From NCBI GenBank assembly GCA_030737835.1, contig CM060847.1, forward strand, positions 12,848,704 to 12,912,703: 64,000 nucleotides of DNA, written 5' to 3'. This document shows positions 10,097 through 20,248 of the stretch, piece by piece. Position 1 is the first letter of the stretch; every line of letters starts with the position of its first letter. The stretch is from Acorus gramineus (lineage: Eukaryota > Streptophyta > Magnoliopsida > Acorales > Acoraceae). Below the pieces are notes generated by a model that was not told the DNA's origin, did not search any database, and saw nothing but the letters and a program-made list of their open reading frames with translations. The translations under genes and the position numbers were made by a program.

Positions 10097-10996
10097 ACGT
10101 CTTATAACCGAGCAGATTTGGAAACCGCGAATTCATCCGAAAACAAGGTGTCTGCGTCGCTTCTCGCTCAAGAACATCTACTAACACAAATAATAATAAT
10201 GATTGAGAAATAAAATGTGACAAAAAAATACTCAACAAATTTTTCTTTTAAAAAGAAATAAAAATCACGAAAATAAAACCATTTCCTCCATATAAAATAA
10301 ATAAATCCCTGTAAAATATGAATAGACTAAAAATTAGAAAAATCAGAAAAATATAAAAAAGATATGGACATGATTCTAAAAATAAAAAAAATACTTTGCA
10401 AAATGATGTCAATAAATATTACATTTTTAAAGAAAAAATTGTTAATTTAAAATTTAAAATAAATAGAAAAACATATTCAAATTTTTTTAAAATAAAATTT
10501 TAATTTTAATGTAAAAAAAAACGTAACATAAAAAAAAAAAAAATCTGGATTTAGGGGCCCTCCTTGGAGAGGGGGCCCTAAAATGGTTATTAATTCGACT
10601 TATAGTTAGGGCCGATCATGTCGACAGCCTTCCAGTCACTTGAAAAGCTCTAGGGCATTGGAGAGCGGTTGTCTAGGCATGAGGACATAAGTAAAGCAGT
10701 CAACAATCGATTGTTCCTATTGGTGCATGGTGATGAGGAGCGAGATCATCTTCAAAGGCGCCAAACTTCAAACTTAGAGGGAGAAGGATATGTATGAGGA
10801 GTGAGATCTTAGCGTGACTTTCGCGGGCTAGATTTCTCTCTAACTCAAATAGATTGGGGTGTGTGTCCTCTATCTTTACTTTTATTTTTTCCTTTAATTT
10901 TTTTTTATCTATTCCTCGCATCTAAATTAGAGTTGTACTTTGACATTCAATAATGAAATCGTAATAACAATATTATTTTTTTCAAAAAAAAAAAAT
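10097..10996 (+). mobile_element. Retro-inserted sequence ending in poly-A with target duplication
   Basis: The block is absent from repeat unit 1 at the matching point. It is flanked by CATAATGA on the left (around 10088-10095) and CATAATGAGAAG on the right (from about 10997), and it ends in a run of A. That combination is the mark of LINE-type retrotransposition. The internal sequence has no convincing reading frame. The source transcript was not recognised; it could be a LINE 3' end or a retroposed non-coding RNA. Confidence 0.55.
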
Positions 10997-11625
10997 CATA
11001 ATGAGAAGAATTACTAAAAGTGACAGTTAACTTAATAACGTAACGGGAAATGATAAAATATATATATATATATATGTTCAACGTCAAGATCTTCAATACT
11101 TAAAAGAGAAGAAATACTTTATAAAAAAAAATTATGAGTTATTAGGTTAAGATTTTTTTTCTTATAATAACACAATTAAATTCAATTAGAAAATTAATTA
11201 AGTCAAAATACAAAAAATTACTAAAAATAACAAAAATTAATTTAACATTAATGTCTAACATATGATGCTATTATAAATAATTAGAATAGATGACAATGAA
11301 TTATGTTATTATTGGACAATTCTACAAATGATTAAAAATAACATATTTACATATTTGATGTCTTAAAAGAAACCATTTTCAAAATTATGCAGAGTTAGTG
11401 ATCTGAAAAATCTCCATTAAATCCTTCAGCTTACGAAATTACATGTGATTAAATCCTTAAGTGACAGTCACATTTTAGATTCTCAAAAATCTCTTGAATG
11501 AATTCATTAATTTTTAATTATTTTTATAAACCAAATCAAAATTCAAAATAAGTGCACTAGTCCGCTTTTAAAACATTAGTTTTTATTATTACACAGATTG
11601 GTTCGGGTCCACGTTCAATGACTTT

Positions 11626-11803
11626 CTCAGGAAAAAAAAATTTATACACTTGGACAACCACAACAAAGAAATGGACAAAAATCCAGCCGGTTTTGTTGGA
11701 GAGATCCAAATCATAACCACGCCTACCACGGTTTCTTCCAAAACCACGCCTGCCTACGCCTCTGGTTTTCTACTCACTCTCACCCCCATATATATGTGTG
11801 AAG
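11626..11803 (+). promoter_or_regulatory. Promoter of WIP copy 3
   Basis: It aligns with the promoters of copies 1 and 2, including the CCAGCCGGTTTTGTTGGAGA segment and a TATA box at 11788-11796. A palindromic element begins 8 bases after the TATA box, so the original transcription start and leader are now about 1 kb away. Confidence 0.6.
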
Positions 11804-12782
11804 GTTAAAAACATTTAAGTAACTACAAACATGGAAAAATCCATATAAGTCTCTTCTAAAATTAGGACAGACGTACGAGTCCCTGAAAACTCAAAAAAAC
11901 TCAATTATCGCCCCTGAAAACTCAAAAAAACCTAATTATCATCCCTGAATTAAATTTCTATCCAAATGTAACGGAATATTCCTAGAATATTCCATCACAT
12001 ATAATTGTGGAAACATTGAAGTCCTTTATAAACAGTCATAAAAATAAATTAGTCCCTACAAAAGATAAAATTACCCCTAAAAGACTTTTACATTAAATTG
12101 TGTATATATTGTAGTCCCTATAAATAATCATAAAGACAAATTAGTCCCCGCAAAATACAAAATTACCCTTAAAAGACTTTTACATATAATTGAATAGACA
12201 TTACAGTCCTTATAAACAATCGTAAAGACAAATTGCTCCCTCTAAAAAACAAAAATACCCTTGAAAGATTTTTACATTTAATTCTGCAGACATTGCAATT
12301 TAAAAATTAAATACCCTCTAAAATACTGCAATTTCTATACAATTAAATGTAAAAATTCTTCAGGGGCATTTTTGTCTTTTACATGTACCAATTTGTCTTT
12401 ATGATTATTTATAAGGACTGTAATGTCTATCCAATTAAATGTAAAAATCTTTCAGGGGCAATTTTGTCTTTTGTAAATTTGTCTTTATGATTGTTTACAG
12501 GGACTGCAATGTGTACACAATTTAATGTAAAAGTCTTTTAGGGGTAATTTTATCTTTTGCAGAGACTAATTTGTTTTTATGACTGTTTATAAGGACTTCA
12601 ATGTCAACACAATTATATGTGACAGAATATTCTGAGAATATTCCGTTAAGTTTGGATGGAAATTTAACTCAGGGATGATAATTGGGTTTTTCTGAGTTTT
12701 CAGGAACTCGTACGTCTTTCATAATTTTAGTAGGGACTTATATGGGTTTTCTCATGTTTGTAGGGACTTAGATGTCTTTAAC
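11804..12782. mobile_element. 979-bp palindromic element (Mutator-like MITE), copy 1
   Basis: Long terminal inverted repeats begin GTTAAARACATYTAAGT and run on through ACAGACGTACGAGTCCCTG. The inside is built of opposed units such as AGTCCCTATAAAYAATCATA and its complement, so most of the element could fold on itself. Flanks resemble ATATGTGAAG on both sides, in keeping with the roughly 9-bp duplications of Mutator-like elements but not exact. A second copy is at 43581-44546. No coding capacity. Confidence 0.75.
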
Positions 12783-12896
12783 TCATATGTGAAAGCATTC
12801 CCCGATTCTCTCCACCAACATCGAAACAGAGACCCACAAAGAAAACAAACAACACAAAACACCCACTCCACAACTCCAAATCAGTAGTACTAGAGG

Positions 12897-13177
12897 ATGA
12901 GTTCAACAAGCAGGGCATGGATCACTGCATTCAATCTCGAAACAGTTGAGGCGTTGAAGGACCAGGGCATCTGTGGCTGGAACTACATGTTCCGATCTGT
13001 ACAACAGCATGCCAAGAAGAACATCAGGTCTTATTATCAGGCCATTGTGTCATCTTCTTCATCTGCTGATGTGATGGGAAGAATGTGATGGGAAGAAGAG
13101 ATGGTGATGATAAGATGAGGCGTTCGAAGGAGTCTCCTAGGAAGGTCATGTACCTCAGCTCTTGGGGTCCCAATTGA
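12897..13177 (+). pseudogene. Wound-responsive (WIP) gene, copy 3, frameshifted
   Basis: It starts [20 protein letters not shown] and stays in frame for 63 codons. A 14-bp tandem duplication (TGTGATGGGAAGAA twice, about 13063-13090) then shifts the frame, and a stop follows at 13088. The shifted frame downstream still encodes the tail, ending MYLSSWGPN at 13177, in which the conserved Cys of SCWGPN is Ser. The leader is also interrupted by the element at 11804-12782. Three independent lesions indicate a decayed gene. Confidence 0.9.
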
Positions 13178-13334
13178 TTATTGTTCCTTTCCCCCTAAAC
13201 AAAATGTAAATGAAATTATCAATATATTTAGAGATCCGTCTTCGAAGATTCTTTCTTTCACCGCTGTCGGATGTGGCGGACAATAGGATTATCATATCCT
13301 TACTCATGTCCATTCATGTAAGCCAATAATTGGT

Positions 13335-14060
13335 GTGACAATATCAGTAAGGCAGTGACAATATCAGTAAGGCAGCGTTTGGTAGTGGATTAACGCCAAG
13401 TTGTCCTCCCCCTCCACAGTTTTTGAAAAACACGGGTTTGGTATTGTTTATCTAAAACCATTAAAAGCAAACACTGTGTAAACTAAAGATAAGATAGCCC
13501 ACGGTTTTATAAGTGGGTCCCGTGTATCGGAACCATTAAAAGGAAATTATTTGATGGAATTTCTAAAAATGAAATTTTAACCCATGGTTATTAATTACTT
13601 CATGAATATGTGTTACATCCATTTATCACCGATGGATTTTTACGGCGCATCCCATATAATACTTGTAATCCTTGGGCATGAGATAATTTCACATTGTAAT
13701 ATTTCTATACATTTTAAGTCTTGTTATTATTTTTTTAAAATCATATTTCTTAGTGATTTTAAATATTTTTAATTTTGACTTTTAATTATAAAATTTGATT
13801 TTATGTGTTAAAAATAAGAAAATACTAAAGTTTCATTTGAGACGGTGAGAGACACCATGTCAGAGGTGGCGAGGGTGACTTGAAGAAGAAGTGTTTTAAA
13901 GCGTTTTAAATACGAAAAAAGATACACTTAATTTCGACGCTACTACCACCGAGCTTGAAACGCAAACCCAATTTTTTTTTTTTTTTGGACATGGTGTTTC
14001 ATCACATACGTCAGTTTAAACTCGCCCTCAACACAATTTCAAACAAGGCCTAAGTTTAAT
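13335..14060. other. 20-bp tandem duplication and possible insertion downstream of WIP copy 3
   Basis: GTGACAATATCAGTAAGGCA occurs twice in tandem at 13335-13374. The following segment begins CGTTTGGTAGTGG and ends near 14055 with TTCAAACAAGGCC, a pattern seen at ends of small DNA transposons, but no clear target duplication was found. No gene is supported. Confidence 0.35.
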
Positions 14061-14506
14061 GAAAATCATGTTGATAGTGTTTTTTTAATTAAATGTTTTT
14101 TTATTAAAATTTATTTGAGAATAGCTTTTGTAAAAAAAAATTTACGAAAAGATTTTATTTTTATAAAGTTGTTTTTAAAATAAAAAGACAAGAAGCAGAA
14201 TCAATCTCATTATTTTTTCAATTTAATGACATATCCCATACCTGTACATCACCTAAATTTGTTTTTAATTATTTTTCACAAAAAATATGCTTATTTGTAT
14301 ATAAACTCATAGTACACATCCCTATATAATAAACCACGATCACGATCACCACTGATGACTCCTTTGGTCACGTGACATCAAAACAAGTTGGAAATTCAAA
14401 AACAAGACAATAAAAAAAATAAAATAAAAAACCCAAAATTCCGTGTATGAAAAGAGTGATAAGTTCGATTCATAGGATCCAGGTTTGACTGGATCTTGAC
14501 TCGGGT

Positions 14507-14722
14507 CTAATTTAAATGGGAACCCCAACAGATCAACTGGAGGAGATTCTCCACCTTCTCTTCCTCCCGCCTCTTCTTCTCCTCTTCGACCTTCACCACC
14601 AATGCCTTCGACGTGCCAGATGTCGGTCTCATCGGGTCCGGTTTGCCTGAATTTTTTGTTACGATCGTCTTCTGCATCGTATTGAACGTCGACTTCCATT
14701 TGCAAACGCGTGAGCTGCACAT
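14507..14722 (-). CDS. Small protein, possibly a divergent WIP-like family member
   Basis: The single-exon reading frame gives 71 aa, starting MCSSRVCKWKSTFNTMQ. It has a Lys/Glu-rich stretch (about residues 47-58) and a tail ENLLQLICWGSHLN. The tail resembles ESLRTVMYLSCWGPN of the wound-responsive family in spacing and in the CWG core. A TATA run at 14811-14823 lies about 90 bp upstream, the same distance as in the clear WIP genes, and the ORF sits between WIP copies 3 and 4. I do not recognise the whole protein. The WIP link is inference from the tail, size and location. Confidence 0.45.
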   Translation of the reverse strand: MCSSRVCKWKSTFNTMQKTIVTKNSGKPDPMRPTSGTSKALVVKVEEEKKRREEEKVENLLQLICWGSHLN

Positions 14723-15239
14723 CTTGAAAGTTTGAAACAAAAACCTATTCAAGCTAATGAAAGATCCACTGATGTCTTTCTATGAGCATTACAAAGAAAA
14801 GACTGAGATTTATATATATATAGAGAGAGAGAGAGAGATAAATCAAAATTAAATTGTTTGTTTTTTTAGATGCATGAATCGTGTGACAGAAAGGATCTCT
14901 CCTCTTTGGGTGCGCACAGAATCGGCAAAACAGCAGCGGCTGATGCATGTGGTTTTTTCATTATGATGGTTAATATTACAATATACCCTGATGGCATATG
15001 AGTTCCAAACATTGAGATTTCGGTTTTATGGGCATTTCGCACAATAAAACCAGTTGCGACCTTCTCCAGAACACACTGTAATTAAACCATATTAGTTCAA
15101 TCATGCTGTGTGTCACAAGATTCGGTGGAATCTGTTGATGCTTCAGAATAAAAGGGATCCTTTCATTTAAAAATAAGAATAGGTGAGCAAGCCAAAATCT
15201 CGTCCAAATCATTGCTAATACATTTAATCTATTTTGTAG

Positions 15240-15500
15240 CTCATACATTATAATAACGTAATGTACACTATTGCATTATCATAGTGTATGACACAAATTA
15301 TTTTTATCATTTTTTCAATTTGAATAAAAAATATACTAATATATCTAAGTATATATTTCATTTTATATAACAGCATATATTTCAATCGGAGATTATATAA
15401 TTTTTTTTAAAAAAAATAATTGATGTAAACCGTAATTGAGGTTATGATGAGGGCTGGATGTATAATTTTTTATAATATTTTTTTGTAAAATGATACATTC
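15240..15500. repeat. Dispersed A/T-rich repeat, inverted copy
   Basis: It carries the same recurring segments as 7938-8160 but in the opposite orientation, ending around GAGGGCTGGATGTATAAT. No gene is supported between 14950 and 15990. Confidence 0.4.
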
Positions 15501-15991
15501 AGCCCCTTTTAAGGTCTCAGAGCAAACTACTAGTGAGACTTGAGCGAACCTGGTTCAGAACAGACAGTCAACCTACGGTCCACGGATCCAGTCCAAATCG
15601 TTGGGTATTGGTTCCCCATGATGGGGCCCTTTGTAGTGCTGGTACCAAAGTCCCACGGGACAAAATAATAAGGAAAAATCTAAATAATCGCCTATAAACT
15701 ATCTTAAATTCATATAACTTTTTAAATTTTTTTGAAGTAAAATATATATGTAAATTTAAATAGCTCACTAAATTAAATTTTTATCGACAAATGAAAAATA
15801 TTATGCTAATATTTTATTTGATTAATTCTGATTGAAAATATAGTATACCACAATCTTCTTACAGTGTGTTAAAAATATGAAAAATCATGTATTAATAAAT
15901 ATTTTCCTCCTATGAATAGGGTTTTATAACTTATTCAGAAAAATAAAATCGTCATTTAAAGAGGATTTTTTACTTTTTTAACACATTGTAT

Positions 15992-16075
15992 ACTACAAGG
16001 AAAACTTGTATTTGCAACAGCTCGAAACCGTCACAAATACCTTTGCGGTGGTTCTACAATAGTTTTGGTATAATG
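15992..16075. mobile_element. Solo CACTA-type terminal fragment
   Basis: ACTACAAGGAAAACTTG at the start is close to the plant CACTA terminus, and ACCGTCACAAATAC follows about 35 bp on, matching the subterminal units at 9290-9420. No partner end was found nearby. Confidence 0.45.
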
Positions 16076-16164
16076 TGTTTTCCACCAAGGTTAAGCAAAT
16101 GGAATATTCGCACAATATTCTTCATCTGTCAATGTAAATTTAACTCAGAAGGTTATTTGAATTC

Positions 16165-16201
16165 ACACACACACACACATATACACACATATATATATAT
16201 G
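16165..16201. repeat. CA/TA microsatellite
   Basis: A run of AC dinucleotides passes into alternating AT. Confidence 0.9.
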
Positions 16202-16370
16202 TTTTAAAGGGGTTATTTGGATTTTCTTGGATATTTTTAGGGGGTTATTTGGATCCCCATGGGTGTGTTCACGGGGTTATAATATGGCCTTCAGGAAAAA
16301 TCATGGGGTAATATGGATTTCATGCAATTTATAGAGGGTTGGATTTTTCCCTAATAATTAGTCTTTTGGA

Positions 16371-17780
16371 AAATGATATGTCTACTGTGCAGTCCCAATT
16401 ATAATTCACATCAGTTTTCATTTTTTTTTTTTAATTATATATTCTCCCATTAAATACACATTGTTATATAAAATAAAATATATACTGAGATACAATAATA
16501 TATTATTTTTTTATTTTAAAAAAATAAAAAATAATTCATGTCATGAACCGTAATAAAACGCCATACATGACGTAGGAGTGTATAAGCACTCATGTCTTTT
16601 ATGTCTAACAATATACAAGAACGTTTTTGGGGGACTAAAAATATGAAGCACATTATTAAAAAAATAGTAATAAGATCGATCAATCTTTAATAAAATATAA
16701 CTTTATTATTAAATCCAACATCCGGTTTTTTTATCTTTCTTGTTTTTTCAAGAGAAAAATTTGGACAACCATTTCTTCAATCTTCAACATGTTGATATAT
16801 ACTTCTTGCGTGTTATTTCTCAAAAACAATCATGTTAATATATAAAACTATATCTAAAAATTAAATAATAATATTTAATAAAAATACCATTTTTTGCAAT
16901 TTAGGATAACTTGAGGAAACATATGAATCATGAATGCATCAAGATTCTGAATTTAATCAGGTCTGAGTTTGATCAGTATCATTATTATCGAACTGCACAG
17001 TTTATGAATCAAATAGCACAGCTAATTGACGAGTATAAGTTCCACTCTCATATTGTATCCAGTCAGACCATCAGTATCTAATAGGAGAATGACATATGTA
17101 CATAACAATTAATTGTATGATTCAATTTATAGATTGTGTGATTCAATCATAGACTATGCAGTTTGATACTGATTAAATTCAAACCTGAATAGATTATCAA
17201 CATTTTTTTTTTTTTTATAGAAAAATACGATTTATGTTACGTGGAATAAAATCAGACAAACGTTATATGATATCTTTTTAAGGATTTTTTATTCTTTTGC
17301 CAATTCCCATCATTTCAAAACAGAAATGATTTGGTCACCGAAAAATATGATTAAAAAAAAATCCGACGCGTCTTCTTTTAATTAGTTTAAAACTTGTTTT
17401 ATTAAAAAGTTAATTTCCTGATCAATATTACTGTGGGCGCCACCATTCTGCGACCACCAAAATCTAAGGGCGGGTTGTTTCTGACATTACACGTGTTTAA
17501 TATTCAGACGCAAACAATTTGTGCTCCACAGGTTCGTTTGGAATCTCCATCATATAATATTTTTATATACGTTGATAAGTTGATTTGAATTCTTATTATT
17601 TTATTATTTTTTTAATTCTTATAATGGGATTTCAACATCGTCATTAAAATCAAATGACTTTAAATGTATAAGATTATAAATGTGATAATGTGTGATAAAT
17701 AAATTTATGACTGTCTTCATCTATCAAAACACATAAAAACCAAGTAGCCTCTTCTCTCCCCAAAAGCAATAACAAAGGAT
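16371..17780. other. Intergenic DNA with dispersed repeat and a long inverted repeat
   Basis: A copy of the dispersed A/T-rich repeat lies at 16371-16580. An imperfect inverted repeat has arms at about 16953-17040 and 17100-17190, built on ATCAGGTCTGAGTTTGATCA and its near-complement. No gene is seen. Confidence 0.45.
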
Positions 17781-18551
17781 TCGGCCTGTCAACGGGTCAG
17801 ATCCGGGTCGGGTCGTGGTGGACCCGGACTCAACCCGTGGCAAGACCCGGCGGGTCCAAAGAAATGTGGACCCGGACCCGTCGGGTCCGGGTCCGACCCG
17901 ACCCGGATGATTGGGTAAAAAAAAAGAAAAAAAAAAAAGAAGAGCTCATGTATTTGTTTGTCTTATCATTCTATTTGAAATTTTTTGTAATAAAACATTA
18001 TTGTTAATGAGACTATGTTTGAATATAATTTTATACAATTCAAAAGAAATAAATGAATTATTAAACAACATCTAAAACAATAATCACTAACGTAAAAAAC
18101 ATATTAACCTAAATAATAAACATAACTAACATAAATAACATTCAAAACAATAAACATTAACATATTAACCTAAATAATAAACATAAATCATGCAACAAAC
18201 TAATTAATCATACAAATTCAAATGCTAATAAGTTAATTGTCCAAAACAAACCGATTTATAGGCTTGTTATGATTATGATTTATGAACTTGTAGATACAAA
18301 AATAAGTTAAGTAAGAAATAAAATTATGTATCAACTAATACTAATAGTCTTATAATATATGAACATATATTAAAAAAAACAGTCGGGTCCAACGGGTCGG
18401 GGCGGGGTGGACCCGGACCCGTTTGTTTGTTCGGGTCCGCCGGGTCGGGTCCAACTCGGATCGGGTCTAAATCGAATCAGGTATATTACACGTGTAATCG
18501 GGTCCGGGTCAGGTCAGGTCCGGGTCTGGACCCGACCCGTTGACAGGCCTA
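17781..18551. mobile_element. Non-autonomous hAT-like element with G/C-rich ends, copy 1
   Basis: The ends are GGCCTGTCAACGGGTC and its complement GACCCGTTGACAGGCC, each followed by dense GGGTC/GACCC repeats. The A/T-rich core (about 17940-18385) is nearly identical to that of the copy at 32003-32777, where an 8-bp target duplication supports hAT. No duplication is visible around this copy, and its left end lacks the initial TA. Confidence 0.75.
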
Positions 18552-18725
18552 CTGTACCAGCAAACGCAAAATTAAGAAGCAACCGAAACTCAAATCTCAA
18601 TTCATTGTCTGTATATATATTGATATAAATCCACAACATAAACATGTTTAAAATTCTCACAATAAAACTATTTAATTACGTGACCACATAAAAAACACCA
18701 AGCCATAACAGTCTCTCCTCTTCCA

Positions 18726-18977
18726 TCAATTGGGTCCCCAGCAACTGAGGAACATGACCGTCCTAAGAGACTCCTCCGCGCGCCTCTTCTCCTCACTCAA
18801 CGGCTTCGACTTGGGCGACTCCAAGGCGGAAGAGAAGCGTCTGACCTGCTTTGAAGAAGCTGAAGAAGAAGAAGAGTCCTTCAACGATTTGAGGGTGGTG
18901 GAGACGTGATCCCTCACCCCCTGCCCCGCTCTCATGCCCGCCTGGTAAACTATCCTGCTCGCACACCTCAAGCTCAT
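18726..18977 (-). CDS. Wound-responsive family protein (WIP, DUF3774-type), inverted copy 4
   Basis: A single-exon gene of 83 aa. The N-terminus is MSLRCASRIVYQAGMRAGQG, followed by a Ser-rich middle and the family tail RRAEESLRTVMFLSCWGPN. It is only distantly like the three plus-strand copies outside the tail, so it is an older paralogue rather than part of the recent tandem. A TATAA box lies at 19098-19104, about 120 bp upstream of the ATG at 18977. The upstream in-frame TTG was not used as a start. It appears intact. Confidence 0.85.
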   Translation of the reverse strand: MSLRCASRIVYQAGMRAGQGVRDHVSTTLKSLKDSSSSSASSKQVRRFSSALESPKSKPLSEEKRRAEESLRTVMFLSCWGPN

Positions 18978-19104
18978 CTCCTCTCCTCTCAATTCGAAAA
19001 CGTCGGAAGCCTTTGAGAAATAAAAGATCGAGTGTTCTGTTTTTGTTGCTTTTGTATGTATGGAATGATTTTATTTTTATGTTTTGATGGAAGTGTTTAT
19101 ATAG

Positions 19105-20100
19105 GGTGGTATGGGTCCGGTGGGCGTCTAAAAACCAGGTGTTGGGAGGATTTTTTTTTTTTTGTATTTTTTAATGTAGTAAACTCTGGATTGGATTCGA
19201 CATGGGAGAAACCACGGACGACCGGATTGGATTGCCACGCAGCGTTGAAGTGGATACAAATAGATGACTAGAGACAGGTGATGACGCAATCTTGCGTACT
19301 TCATCTATGATGTAATCCGAAATATAATCCCATTAACATCATTAAAAGTTTAATAAAACATATATACAATCTATCTCATTAAATATTTTCTTACACTTAT
19401 TTAAAATAGATTTATTCAATTTAAAATTGAGTGATATATATTTTTTATTAAAATATATAAATTATTAGATAATTTTTAATATTTTTAGAACAATAAAAAT
19501 ACGTGTGGTCTGAGTTTTAGATTATAAAAATAACTGAATCTAACATTTTTCTATTTAAATATAAGAGCTCTGTTATAAAAAAGAAAAAGAGTATTCATAC
19601 ACTTTAGTCCGTTTTACAACTTCATATATTATGATACCGTAGTATATATTGTGTTGTTATAGTATAAGATTTTAACATAACATGTGATACAAAAAATCAT
19701 AACTTTTTTTAAAAAAAATTATATTAATATATTTCATTTTATATAATGTAGTGTGTGTGTACTTCGTTGAAAATGTATGGTTAAAAAAAACAAAAAATCA
19801 ATTTAAATTATAATGGAGATACAAAAGAGGCTTATCATTTTCCAAGAGGAAAATCAAAGAATCCACATCCAATGGATGTGAGCCCGCGATGGATGGACAA
19901 TCATGGGCCTCTTTCGTTTGCGTGTAGTTAGCTTCCTTTTGAAAAACAAACAAGGAATGAAAACGGAACGTGTCAAAAAATAATTGGCTCTCTACGATCG
20001 CGGGAAATGTTTTCATAGGTGTCGGATAAGCCTCTTATTTTTCTTTTGATTTATTTATTTATTTTATTTCCTGACCGTCGAATCCCTTCTTCCCCTTCTC
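19105..20100. other. Intergenic DNA between WIP copy 4 and THF1
   Basis: A/T-rich; it contains a block (about 19620-19790) related to the dispersed repeat at 7938. No coding region is supported. The last few hundred bases before 20249 should hold the THF1 promoter; no clear TATA box was picked. Confidence 0.4.
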
Positions 20101-20248
20101 ACTCTCCAAAACCCCACCCCCTAAAACAAAGGGGGTTGCTTTCGTCGAAGAAGTCGATAATGGAATTCACTCACTGAACTTTTCAAGCTCTATCGAAACC
20201 CTAGCCCCAATCTGTCCATATCTCTCACGAAAGCTTGATCTCCTACCA

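Noticed and set aside
13584-13772. 62-codon plus-strand frame
   Set aside because: No similarity, no promoter; in the probable insertion downstream of WIP copy 3.
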